64,000 nt of DNA from CAVURS01 sp963795385 (lineage in GTDB: Bacteria; Actinomycetota; Actinomycetes; Actinomycetales; CAVURS01): the NCBI GenBank assembly GCA_963795385.1, contig CAWCHK010000002.1, positions 416,792 to 480,791 of the forward strand, written 5' to 3'. Positions within the stretch are counted from its first letter, which is position 1; each line of letters begins with the position of its first letter. Of the stretch, positions 1-8,351 are shown piece after piece. Below the pieces are notes generated by a model. That model ran no database searches. It worked only from the letters and a program-made list of their open reading frames with translations, and was not told where the DNA came from. The position numbers were made by a program, and so were the translations under genes.

Positions 1-56
1 CCCGGTCAGTGACGACCGCTGGGCCCAGCGTGGCGGGCCGGTCACGGGGCACCGCG

Positions 57-644
57 TCAGTGCTGGCGGCGGGCGATCCGGCGGGCGTTGCGGCGGGTGT
101 CGCGACGCCCACCGGCGTGCCAGGGCACCCAGTGGCTGGTCGTCGCCTCGGTCGGTGGCGGTGCGGCCGACCCGGACGACTCGTCGTAGTGCCCCGGCTC
201 CTCGAGCACCGGACCGCGCGGCTGCAGCCGGGTGATGGTGTTGCCGGCGGCCCACCGCTCCAGCAGGCCGTCCGGGTCGGGTGCGTTGAGCCGCTTGGCC
301 TTCAGGGCGGCGGCGACCTCGGCCCACTCGACGTCCTGCGGAGCCACCGTCGTCGCCGCGGCCCGCAGGGTCACCAGCCGGGCCCAGGTGTCCTTGCTGC
401 GCAGGATCAGGTCGACCTCGCCCGCGAGCGGCGGCAGCTGTTGCTCGCCCGGCCCGCTGACGACGTACGCCGCGCCGTCCAGCCACACGTGCCAGGCCGG
501 CCACGCGCGCTCGGGCGCCGGCCGCACCCAGAGGAGGTCGCTCTTCGCCGCAGCCTCCGCGACGAGAGCCGTCACGGCGCCGTTGTCTGCGCCGTCCGCT
601 ACTCCGTGCTCTGCGCCGTCCGCGGGCGGCCCGGTTCCGGTCAC
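57..644 (-). CDS. hypothetical protein, actinobacterial
   Basis: An open frame of 195 residues if read from the GTG at 644; an ATG 54 bases further upstream is also possible. The N-terminal half carries alternating hydrophobic and charged segments (LLWVRP, WHVWLDGAAYVV, VDLILRSKDTWARLV) that could be a small beta-barrel of the pyridoxamine-phosphate-oxidase type, but I do not recognise the family. The last 60 residues are low in complexity, rich in Pro/Thr and end in a strongly basic Arg tail. It is divergent from the EamA-type gene that starts at 671, with only 26 bp between the two starts. No function is assigned. Confidence 0.6.
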   Translation of the reverse strand: MTGTGPPADGAEHGVADGADNGAVTALVAEAAAKSDLLWVRPAPERAWPAWHVWLDGAAYVVSGPGEQQLPPLAGEVDLILRSKDTWARLVTLRAAATTVAPQDVEWAEVAAALKAKRLNAPDPDGLLERWAAGNTITRLQPRGPVLEEPGHYDESSGSAAPPPTEATTSHWVPWHAGGRRDTRRNARRIARRQH

Positions 645-670
645 GGGGCCGAGCCTGTCACAGTTCGCGG

Positions 671-1600
671 GTGAGTGACGAGCGGCCACGGCCGGCACCC
701 GGACCAGGCGCCGACTCCGCCGGGGTCACGGTCCTGCTCATCGTCTTGGGCGGTGGCCGGGGTGTCGTTCTCGGCGCCGATCGTCGTCGAGCTGGCGATC
801 CCGGCCCTGGCGGTTGCCTTCTGGCGCAACGCGTTTGGAGCATCTGGCGAGCGCGCCGTACATCGCCCTGCGCAGCCGCGCCGAGTGGCGCGGCCTCTGC
901 CGCGGCGACCGCTCGCGCGCTCTGACCGCCGTCGCCGCGGGCTGCGCCCTGGCGCTGCACTTCGCGCTCTGGATCCCGAGCCTGCGGATGACCAGCGTCA
1001 CCGCCTCGACGGCCATGGTCACCACGACGCCGATCTGGACGGTCGTCCTGGACAAGGTCCGGCGCCGGGCCGTGCCGCGCGGGGTCGTGGTCGGCGTCGC
1101 CCTGGCGATGGTGCGGAGTCCTGGTGGTCACCGGCGTGGACGCCGGCCGCTCGGGCCGGGCCCTGACCGGCGACGTCCTGGCGCTGCTCGGGGGCATGGC
1201 CGGCGCGGTCTACGTCTCGGCCGGTGAGTCGGCCCGGCGGTCGATGAGCACCGCGTCGTACACGCTTCACGGCGTACACGTCTGTGCCGTCGCGGCTGCT
1301 CCTGCTGCTCTGCCTGGCCTCCGGCCAGCGGGTCGCGGGCGCCGGCTACGACGCGCGGACCTGGGGCCTGCTGCTGCTGCTGACCCTGTGCGCGCAGCTG
1401 GTCGGGCACACCCTGCTCAACCGCGCGCTCGCGCGTCGCCGGTGCGACCACGGTGTCGCTCGCGATCCTGCTCGAGGTGCCGGGCGCGGCGCTCGTCGCG
1501 TGGGTCTGGCTCGGGCCAGGAGCCACCGGTGCTGATCGTGCCGGGGGCCGTGCTGGTCCTGGCCGGCATCGCGCTGGTCGTCCTCAGCCGGCGCGGGTGA
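671..1600 (+). pseudogene. EamA/DMT-family permease, broken by about six frameshifts
   Basis: Reading from the GTG at 671, a drug/metabolite-transporter type membrane protein can be pieced together from all three frames. Segments include VTVLLIVL, AGVSFSAPIVVELAIPALAV, HFALWIPSLRMTSVTASTA, DVLALLGGMAGAVYVSAGE, WGLLLLLTLCAQLVGHTLLN and a C-terminal VLVLAGIALVVLSRRG. EamA proteins are about 300 residues with 10 membrane helices, and the rebuilt length fits. Shifts fall near 748, 845, 1115, 1270, 1440 and 1525, each moving the frame by +1. For example, TTGGGCGGTGGCC is read where TTGGCGGTGGCC would keep frame. No in-frame stop is needed to explain the break. It is either a very young pseudogene or, more likely, a sequence with insertion errors. 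Confidence 0.75.
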
Positions 1601-1693
1601 CCGTCACGTCTGCGACTGAGCCGCCCGGCTGACCGCCGCTCTGGGTAAGCAACGTCACGGTGACCGCGGGGCGGCCGCTCGGTACGGCCGACC

Positions 1694-2680
1694 ATGACCG
1701 CCGACCGCCCGCTGCGCCCGCGCCGCTCCAACCTCGCGGTGCCCGGGTCGAGCCCGAAGATGCTGGACAAGGCCCGGGGCCTCGCGGCCGACCAGGTGTT
1801 CCTCGACCTCGAGGACGCGGTCGCGCCGCTGGCGAAGCCCGAGGCGCGCAAGAACATCGTGGCGGCCCTGAACGAGGGCGGCTTCGACGGCAAGGTCCGC
1901 ACGGTCCGGGTCAACGACTGGACGACGCAATGGACCTACGCCGACGTCGTCGAGGTGGTCGAGGGCGCCGGAGCGAACCTCGACGCCGTCATGCTGCCCA
2001 AGGTGCAGACCGCCGACCAGGTGGTCGCCCTGGACCTGTTGCTGACCCAGATCGAGCGGTCCTGCGGCTACGACGTGGGCCGGATCGGCATCGAGGCGCA
2101 GATCGAGAACGCGTTGGGACTGGTCAACGTCGACGCGATCGCGGCGGCCAGCCCGCGGGTCGAGACGGTGATCTTCGGGCCGGCCGACTTCATGGCCTCG
2201 ATCAACATGAAGAGCCTGGTCGTCGGTGAGCAACCGCAGGGATACGACGTGGGCGACGCCTACCACTACATCCTGATGCGGATCCTGATGGCGGCCAGGG
2301 CTTTCGGAAAGCAGGCGATCGACGGGCCGTACCTGCAGATCCGCGACGTCGAGGGCTTCCGGCGGGTGGCCGGCCGGGCCGCGGCCCTGGGGTTCGACGG
2401 CAAGTGGGTGCTGCACCCGGGCCAGCTCGACGCGGCGAACGAGGTCTTCAGCCCGCGCCAGGAGGACTACGACCACGCCGAGAACATCCTGGACGCCTAC
2501 GACTGGTACACGTCCGAGGCCGGCGGCGCGCGCGGTGCGGTGATGCTCGGCGACGAGATGATCGACGAGGCCTCCCGCAAGATGGCGCTCGTCATCGCCG
2601 CCAAGGGCCGGGCCGCCGGCGCTGACCCGCAGCGCGCGCTGGACGCCGCCGTCGGCACCGCAAGCTCGACGTCAGCGTGA
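1694..2680 (+). CDS. CoA-ester lyase of the HpcH/HpaI-CitE family (malyl-CoA lyase-like)
   Basis: 328 residues. The family cleaves or forms C-C bonds between a CoA thioester and an oxo-acid (malyl-CoA, beta-methylmalyl-CoA, citramalyl-CoA) using Mg2+. The N-terminus has the typical RSNLAVPGSSPKML, then QVFLDLEDAVAP with the metal-binding acidic pair, KVRTVRVND, a catalytic-region IEAQIENALGL and a C-terminal GKWVLHPGQLDAANEVF. The length is nearer to Mcl1-type lyases (about 320 aa) than to the shorter mycobacterial CitE. An acyl-CoA dehydrogenase and a MaoC hydratase lie within 12 kb; in other actinobacteria this trio belongs to ethylmalonyl-CoA or branched-chain acyl-CoA metabolism. The exact substrate cannot be told from sequence. 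The start is ATG with no clear Shine-Dalgarno. Confidence 0.9.
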   Translation: MTADRPLRPRRSNLAVPGSSPKMLDKARGLAADQVFLDLEDAVAPLAKPEARKNIVAALNEGGFDGKVRTVRVNDWTTQWTYADVVEVVEGAGANLDAVMLPKVQTADQVVALDLLLTQIERSCGYDVGRIGIEAQIENALGLVNVDAIAAASPRVETVIFGPADFMASINMKSLVVGEQPQGYDVGDAYHYILMRILMAARAFGKQAIDGPYLQIRDVEGFRRVAGRAAALGFDGKWVLHPGQLDAANEVFSPRQEDYDHAENILDAYDWYTSEAGGARGAVMLGDEMIDEASRKMALVIAAKGRAAGADPQRALDAAVGTASSTSA

Positions 2681-2709
2681 CGAGTCGTATCAAACGCTAG
2701 GTCGCAGCC

Positions 2710-2725
2710 TCCTGCGGTGGCAGGA
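2710..2725. terminator. short hairpin after the lyase gene
   Basis: TCCTGC-GGTG-GCAGGA forms a perfect 6-bp stem with a 4-nt loop, 30 nt after the lyase stop codon. It lacks a T tract and is short, so termination is only a possibility. Confidence 0.3.
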
Positions 2726-2766
2726 TCCGCGTGGTCCACCCGGACGGCGCACGGGAGGGCGGTGAC

Positions 2767-3889
2767 ATGCGCGGCCGCATCGGCAAGCGGGTCGCCAGCG
2801 TGGTCGCGGTGCCCTTCTGCGGCGTATTGCGTTCCACGCCAAGCGGATCACCGGGAACGCGAGCCGCGGCTTCTTCCTCCGGCTGCTCCTCGGGCTGTTG
2901 CTGTGCGTCCTCCTCTCCGCGGTCGTCGTCACCCTGATCGAAGGCCGCAAGGACACGGTCGGCCACTACCTTCAGGACCTCGGGGCCAGCTTCTACTGGG
3001 CCGTCACGACGGTCATGGGGTCTGGCGACGCGTCGTACGTGACGAGCTGGCCCGGCTACATCGTGAGCTGGCTGCTCGTGCTCTTCGGCGTCGCCATCGT
3101 CGCCTCCATCACCGGCGCCCTCGTCGGTTTCGTCATCGACTTCCTGCTCAAGGAGGGCCAGGGCATGGGTGCTTCCGGATACCGCGACCACATCGTCGTC
3201 TGCGGGTGGAACAGCACCGCGCGGGACCTGATCGCCGAGCTCGAGCGGCGACGAGTACCAGACCAAGATCGTGCTGCTGCACCCGTCGCGAGAAGAACCC
3301 GGCCGGAGCCGGGGTCTACTTCGTCACCGGCGACGTGACCAACACCGACGACCTGCGCCGCGCCGGGATCGAGGAGGCGATGGCAGCGGTGATCTGCCCG
3401 CCCGACGCGTCCAACGAGGCCGACATGCGCTCGATCCTCACGGTCATGGCGATCGAGTCCATCGCGCCACAGGTGCGAACCGTGGCCGAGGTCAACAACC
3501 CGGCGCACGTCGAGCACTTCAAGCGGGCCCACGCCGACGAGATCCTGGTGACGTCGCGGATCGCCTCCCGGCTGCTCGCCCGGTCCTCGCTCTATCCCGG
3601 CCTGAGCGAGCTGGTGACCGACATCGTCTCCGGCGGCGAGGGGTCCGAGCTCTACCGGGTCACGTTGCCGGACAGCTACATCGGGCTGTCGGTCGACGAG
3701 CTCTCGACCCAGCTGCGGGCCGACCACCGGGCCACGCTGCTGGCGGTGAGCCGCAACGGATGCGCCCACGTCAACCCGCCGACCGACTTCCGGCTGCAAC
3801 TCGGCGACGACGCGGTGGTCGTCGCCGAGTCGCTGGGTACGCTCGCCCCGCTCAAGCTCCAGCACGACGGCCCGGTGCCGGCTGGCTGA
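2767..3889 (+). pseudogene. potassium-channel/TrkA-N (KTN/RCK) protein, frameshifted
   Basis: A two-helix ion channel with a cytoplasmic NAD-binding regulatory domain, spread over three frames. The membrane part (about 2840-3160) has LRLLLGLLLCVLLSAVVVTL, a pore region TTVMGSGD and a second helix SWLLVLFGVAIVASITGALV. The regulatory part begins HIVVCGWNSTA (Rossmann fold) and runs to VVVAESLGTLAP. Shifts lie near 3250 (an extra G in GAGCGGCGACGAG) and 3290, with a further unclear join near 2830; the first frame from the ATG at 2767 is uncertain. The filter reads MGSGD rather than the classical GYGD, as seen in Castor/Pollux-like channels. The C-terminus overlaps the convergent MFS gene by 38 bp. 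Confidence 0.75.
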
Positions 3890-5384
3890 CGAGCACCGCG
3901 TCGTCGTCGATGTCGGCCTCCGGCCCGCCGGCAACCGCAGTCTTCGGCAGCAGCAGGCACAGTCCGGCGCAGACCAGGTACCCGACGACTGCGTACGGCG
4001 CGGCCCGCCCGAACGACGCGGCGAACCCGTGCCCCGGCAGCCAGCCGAAGAACACCGACGTGAGGACCGCCGCGCCCACGGCACCGCCCAGCTGTTGCGC
4101 GGTGCTGAAGAGTCCCGACGCCGAGCCGGCCTGGTCGGACGGGACCGCGACGAGGACCACGTTGATGAGCGGTACGACGAGCAGGCCGAGCCCGAGCCCG
4201 GCGACGAGGAGCGGCGGGGCGAGCTGCCACGCGCTGACGCCGTGGGTCGAGTGCTGCGCGGCGAGCCACAGGCCCTCGGTGCCGGCGGCCATCAGGACGG
4301 CACCCGCCGCGAGCACCGTGCGGCCGAACCTGGGAGCGAGCGCGTCCGACAGGGGCGCCGTGACGATGGTGCCGAGTGCGAACGACGTCATCACGAGGCC
4401 GGCGTGCAGCGGCGACCAGTGCTGGCCCGACTGCACCCACAGGGTCAGGACGAGGATCGACCCGGTCATCGCGGCCGAGAAGACCAGCTGCACCGCGATG
4501 CCCGCGCCGAAGGCCGGCACCCTGAGCAGAGGGGTCGGCAACAGCGTTGCGGCGCCTCGCCCCTGGTGCCGGGAGTCGACGAGGAACAGGCCGACCAGCA
4601 GGACGACTCCGGCGCCGAGCAACAGCCAGCACCAGGCCGGCCAGCCGCGGCTGCGGCCCTCCAGCAGCGGGTAGACGACGGCGACGATGCCGGCCGCCAT
4701 CAGCGCCGTCCCGACCACGTCCGGCCGCAGCGGGTTGGGCACGCGCGTCTCCGGGACCAGGGCCAGCGACAGGGCCAGGATGGCCAGGGCGATCGGCACG
4801 TTGACGATGAAGATCATCCGCCAGCCGGTGCCGAACAGGTCCGCCGAGGTCAGGGCGCCGCCCGCGATCAGGCCGACCGAGGCGGCCAGGCCGCCGACCG
4901 CGCCGTACAGCGCGAAGGCCTGGCCCCGCTCCTCGCGGGGGAAGATCACCCGGAACGTCGCCAGCACCTGGGGTGCGACGGTGGCCGCGGCCGCGCCCTG
5001 GATGACCCGGAACGCGATCAGCTGCCCAGGCGTCTGGGCGAGGGCGCTGGCCAGGCTGGCGACGCCGAACGCCGCCGTACCGAGCAGGAACAGGCGCCGC
5101 CGGCCGAACCGGTCACCGAGCTGGCCGGCCGTGATCAGGGCGGCGGCGAAGGCCAGGAGGTACGCCGAGACGACCCAGGCCAGCTGATCGCCGGTCGCCT
5201 GCAGGTCCCGTTGGATCGTGGGGAGCGCGACGTTGACGACCGTGCCGTCGAGCAGGTCCATCAGGGCCGCGACCATCATCACCGCGGCGACCAGCCAGCG
5301 GCGGGGGACCGGAGCGCCGGGCGGGGCGGCAGCGCCGGGCTGCGCGGGAGCCACGGCGGGGGATCGGTCTGGTGTGGCAGACAT
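3852..5384 (-). CDS. MFS multidrug efflux transporter, DHA2 (EmrB/QacA) type
   Basis: 510 residues from the ATG at 5384, chosen because GGAGGGA lies 7 nt upstream; the open frame extends further but without a ribosome site. A proton-driven drug exporter with about 14 membrane helices. The first helix is followed by DLLDGTVVNVALPTIQRDL, the DHA2 motif D1, and motif A reads GQLGDRFGRRRLFL. The C-terminal 20 residues are polar. The gene is divergent from a MarR regulator with a palindrome between them, the usual layout for substrate-induced efflux pumps. The substrate is unknown. Confidence 0.92.
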   Translation of the reverse strand: MSATPDRSPAVAPAQPGAAAPPGAPVPRRWLVAAVMMVAALMDLLDGTVVNVALPTIQRDLQATGDQLAWVVSAYLLAFAAALITAGQLGDRFGRRRLFLLGTAAFGVASLASALAQTPGQLIAFRVIQGAAAATVAPQVLATFRVIFPREERGQAFALYGAVGGLAASVGLIAGGALTSADLFGTGWRMIFIVNVPIALAILALSLALVPETRVPNPLRPDVVGTALMAAGIVAVVYPLLEGRSRGWPAWCWLLLGAGVVLLVGLFLVDSRHQGRGAATLLPTPLLRVPAFGAGIAVQLVFSAAMTGSILVLTLWVQSGQHWSPLHAGLVMTSFALGTIVTAPLSDALAPRFGRTVLAAGAVLMAAGTEGLWLAAQHSTHGVSAWQLAPPLLVAGLGLGLLVVPLINVVLVAVPSDQAGSASGLFSTAQQLGGAVGAAVLTSVFFGWLPGHGFAASFGRAAPYAVVGYLVCAGLCLLLPKTAVAGGPEADIDDDAVLVSQPAPGRRAGA

Positions 5385-5430
5385 CTCGTGTCCCTCCAAG
5401 GGGTTACAGTTGGTTCGGCTGCTCGGATAG

Positions 5431-5444
5431 TTCGGTAGACCGAA
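5431..5444. promoter_or_regulatory. probable MarR operator
   Basis: TTCGGT-AG-ACCGAA is a perfect 6+6 inverted repeat in the 109-bp divergent region between the MFS pump and the MarR gene. Its right arm sits where the -35 of the marR promoter would be if TATTAC (5462-5467) is the -10. Binding there would repress both genes. Inferred from layout only. Confidence 0.6.
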
Positions 5445-5493
5445 AGATCCGGCTGACGGAATATTACGTGAAACCGAGAGAAAGGCAAGCCCG

Positions 5494-5952
5494 GTGCCGA
5501 AGGTCGAGCCGGAGGCGGAGCTCGCCGACCAGATCGAGGTCGGGATCCGGCAGGTCATCGCCTCGGCCGTGCTCTTCAACTACGAGGTGGCCGAGCGCAC
5601 CGGGATGAACATCCGGGACGCCCAGGTGCTGGGGCTGTGCCAGCTGCACGGACCGCTGACCGCCGGCCAGATCGCGACGCTGGCGCAGCTGCCGAGCGCC
5701 ACCGTGACGGGAGTGATCGACCGGCTCGAGGGCCTGGGCATGGTCCGGCGCGGGCGGGACGCCAAGGACCGGCGCAAGGTGATCGTCGAGGTGGACGAGG
5801 AGCACCTGTTCCGGACGCTGGGGCCGTACTACGTCGAGCAGTCGGCCCGGCTGCGGACCGTGCTCGCGTCGTACTCGCTGCGGCAGCAGAAGGTCGTCCG
5901 GGACTTCCTGCGGGACGTCATCGCGGCCCAACCCGGGCAGTCGGACTCGTGA
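5494..5952 (+). CDS. MarR-family transcriptional regulator
   Basis: 152 residues from GTG, preceded by GAAAGG. Contains the MarR winged helix: GQIATLAQLPSATVTGVIDR as the recognition region and the wing GRDAKDRRKVIVEV. Flanking helices would form the dimer interface. Being divergent from the MFS exporter, it is very likely the local repressor, released from the 5431-5444 palindrome by a small-molecule ligand. The ligand is unknown. Confidence 0.92.
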   Translation: MPKVEPEAELADQIEVGIRQVIASAVLFNYEVAERTGMNIRDAQVLGLCQLHGPLTAGQIATLAQLPSATVTGVIDRLEGLGMVRRGRDAKDRRKVIVEVDEEHLFRTLGPYYVEQSARLRTVLASYSLRQQKVVRDFLRDVIAAQPGQSDS

Positions 5953-6031
5953 CCGCCGGGGTCTGGGACCGCGAAACCATCGCTGTTAGTGTCCGTCCCG
6001 GCCGGTATGAAACTTGACGAAGGGGATCTCC

Positions 6032-6469
6032 ATGACCATTCGGCGCGTCGCTGTCGTCTGTTCCGCCTTGGGCATGGCGCTGACCGGGGCGGTCTTCGCG
6101 CCCGCCCGGGCCACGAGCTATGTGAGCGGCAACTGCACCGTCTCGGGCTTCCTAGGCGGCCTCGGCGTTTACTACGCCAGCTACAGCAGCACGTACTGGA
6201 AGCTCGACCACACGATCTACCAGCTGACGCCGGCGGACTCCAGCAGCGACAAGAACAACGTGAGCCAGTCGCTGTACGGCGGCTCCTCCACGGCCAAGCT
6301 GGCGAGCACGGGCTCGGCCCACCGCGACGGAGCCCGGCACACCCTCTGGACCGTGGGGAGCGTCAACTACATCGGCAAGAAGGGCGGCTCCGCGTACGTC
6401 TCCGAGCACGTGATCTTCGACCGGTTCGGCTCCGACCCGAACTGCACGACGTACGCAATCCTGCCCTGA
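6032..6469 (+). CDS. small secreted protein of unknown function
   Basis: 145 residues. The ATG at 6032 is chosen over a TTG at 6014 because GAAGGGGA lies 5 nt upstream. The signal peptide is clear: MTIRRVAVV, a hydrophobic core, then cleavage after PARA around residue 28. The mature part is rich in Ser, Tyr and Gly and has exactly two cysteines, near its start (GNCTVSG) and its end (PNCTTYAI), which could form a disulfide. I do not recognise the family. It lies 5 bp before a membrane protein and an ABC transporter and may be made with them. Confidence 0.8.
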   Translation: MTIRRVAVVCSALGMALTGAVFAPARATSYVSGNCTVSGFLGGLGVYYASYSSTYWKLDHTIYQLTPADSSSDKNNVSQSLYGGSSTAKLASTGSAHRDGARHTLWTVGSVNYIGKKGGSAYVSEHVIFDRFGSDPNCTTYAILP

Positions 6470-6474
6470 GCCGC

Positions 6475-7641
6475 GTGCCTGTCCTCGACTCCACTGACGT
6501 CCGCCCGGGCGGCCGGGGCCCTCGGGCGGGTCCAGGTCGCCCGGGCGCCCGCGTCCTCGTGCCGGTCGCCGTCGTTGTCGTCGCCCTGGTGGCCTTCCTG
6601 GCCTGGTCGTTCCGTCCCGCGGCCTCGGTGGACCCCGGGGTGCCCGGGGTGCACGGTCAGCGCGCGATCCTGATCGACGCGTCCGGGTCCGCGGCCCTGG
6701 TCCAGCTGGCCTCGGCTGCCGGGCCGGCGCAGGCCCAGGTCGTGGCGTGGGCCCGGACCGGTGAGCGGCTGTGGAGCAACACCGCACTGAACTCCCGCGT
6801 GATCGTGGCGTGCGTCGAGGGCTGTCAGGGGGCGCTCGGGTCCAGCACGTCGGACTCGTTCACGCGCCCGGAGGTGGCCGACCCCCCGGTGCTCCTGGTG
6901 GACCGGTCCGGGGCTCGCCCCGCGGCCGGGACGAGCCGGCCGCGCGACCGGGTCCTGTGGGCCTCCACCGGTGGCAACGAGATCGTGTCCTCGGCGGACC
7001 AACTGGGCACCGCGCTCTCGATCGACTCGATCGCGGGCTCCCATCGGACCCATCTGGTCGATGACGCCGGCGGCGATGCGTTGACCTTCGTCCAGGGCAG
7101 CCACGGCGCCCTGCTCTTCCGCCCCGACTCCGGGAGCGCGGCCGTGGTGATGCTGGCGAGGACGGCACACGGATGGCAGACCGACGGCTCCCCGGTGACC
7201 GTGCCGCCGTACTCCGGCGGGTGCTTCGGCGTCTACGGTTCCGGGCCAGCCCTCGTCACCTACGCGGAGACCACGTCGACCATCGTCCAGGGCGGACGGG
7301 CGCGCGCGATCGCGAGCTCTCCGAACGTCGGGGAGTGCGCGCTCGCCGGCGGAGGGCCGGTGCTGGCGTCGTTCAACGGCATGGCCTCGACGCAGCTGCG
7401 CCAGGTCGGGCTCGACGGCACGACCCGTTGGACCCGCGCGGCCAGGGGCACGGCCGAGCTCTCCGCAGTGGCGTCTCGGGACAGGGTCGCGATCGCCGAC
7501 GCAGCCACGGCGACGGTCACGTTCGTCGACGGCAGGGGTCGGGTGGTCGCGACCCGGCCGGGGGTTGCGGCCCGGATCGTCGGGGCTGACGTCGTCCTCC
7601 TGGCGGCGGACGGACGGCCGTCGTGGATGCTTCTGCCGTGA
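6475..7641 (+). CDS. single-pass membrane protein with an extracytoplasmic repeat domain
   Basis: 388 residues from a GTG 5 bp after the preceding stop. An N-terminal helix (VLVPVAVVVVALVAFLAWSF, about residues 25-45) is followed by a large outside domain with repeated short beta-like stretches (VVAWARTGERLW, HLVDDAGGDAL, QLRQVGLDGTTRWTR) that recall a WD/PQQ-type propeller. Two Cys pairs may be oxidised (CVEGC and, later, GGCFG with GECAL). The stop overlaps the start of the ABC ATPase by 4 bp, so the genes are translated together. It could sense or bind the transporter's substrate. Family not recognised. Confidence 0.75.
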   Translation: MPVLDSTDVRPGGRGPRAGPGRPGARVLVPVAVVVVALVAFLAWSFRPAASVDPGVPGVHGQRAILIDASGSAALVQLASAAGPAQAQVVAWARTGERLWSNTALNSRVIVACVEGCQGALGSSTSDSFTRPEVADPPVLLVDRSGARPAAGTSRPRDRVLWASTGGNEIVSSADQLGTALSIDSIAGSHRTHLVDDAGGDALTFVQGSHGALLFRPDSGSAAVVMLARTAHGWQTDGSPVTVPPYSGGCFGVYGSGPALVTYAETTSTIVQGGRARAIASSPNVGECALAGGGPVLASFNGMASTQLRQVGLDGTTRWTRAARGTAELSAVASRDRVAIADAATATVTFVDGRGRVVATRPGVAARIVGADVVLLAADGRPSWMLLP

Positions 7642-8351
7642 CCGGTGTGCGCTGGGACGAGGCGCTGATCCGCCATCGCGGCGGGATCACGATCGGCCCG
7701 GCGTCGATGAGCTGCGAGACCGGGCGGGTGCTCGGGCTGGTCGGTGGCAACGGCGCCGGTAAGACCTCGCTCCTCAAGGCGGTGTGCGGGCTGCTCCCGC
7801 TGGTGTCCGGCAGCGTCATCACCGGTGGGGAGCCGGTCCGGCCCGGGCGGATGCCGGCGGGGGTCGGGGCGATGATCGAGGAGCCACAGTTCCTGCCGCG
7901 AGCCAGTGCCGAGCAGAACCTGCGCCTGGCGGCGGCCGGGCGGGCCTCCTGGCTGACCCGGTTGCCACAGGTCCTCAGCGACGTGGGCCTCGGCGAACGC
8001 GGCGGGGACCGGGTGGCCGACTTCAGTCAGGGGATGCGGCAGCGGCTGGGGATCGCACGGGTCCTGCTGGGTGACCCGGAGGTAGTGATCCTGGACGAAC
8101 CAACGAACGGCCTTGACCCGGAAGGGATCCGGTGGACGCGCACCCTGATCCGCGACCTGGCCCGGGGCGGGCGGGCCGTCGTGCTGTCGAGTCACCTGCT
8201 GGCCGAGGTGCAAGTCCTGGCCGACGACATCGCCGTCATCGCCCAGGGCTCCGTGGCGACCTATGGACCGGCGGCCGAGGTGCTGCGCTCCGAGGCCACG
8301 CTGGAGCAGTTCTACTTCGAGACCGTCGCGAGCACCGAGCAGGCGCGTTGA
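7638..8351 (+). CDS. ABC transporter ATP-binding protein
   Basis: 237 residues from the GTG that overlaps the previous stop (GTGA); a GTG at 7623 is also in frame. All ABC motifs are seen: Walker A GGNGAGKTS, signature FSQGMRQR (a Q-G-M variant of LSGGQ), Walker B VVILDEPT, D-loop and switch His in SSHLLAEV. It resembles ATPases of ABC-2 type exporters (drug, bacteriocin or lantibiotic immunity types). The two downstream membrane proteins would be its permeases. Confidence 0.93.
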   Translation: MTGVRWDEALIRHRGGITIGPASMSCETGRVLGLVGGNGAGKTSLLKAVCGLLPLVSGSVITGGEPVRPGRMPAGVGAMIEEPQFLPRASAEQNLRLAAAGRASWLTRLPQVLSDVGLGERGGDRVADFSQGMRQRLGIARVLLGDPEVVILDEPTNGLDPEGIRWTRTLIRDLARGGRAVVLSSHLLAEVQVLADDIAVIAQGSVATYGPAAEVLRSEATLEQFYFETVASTEQAR

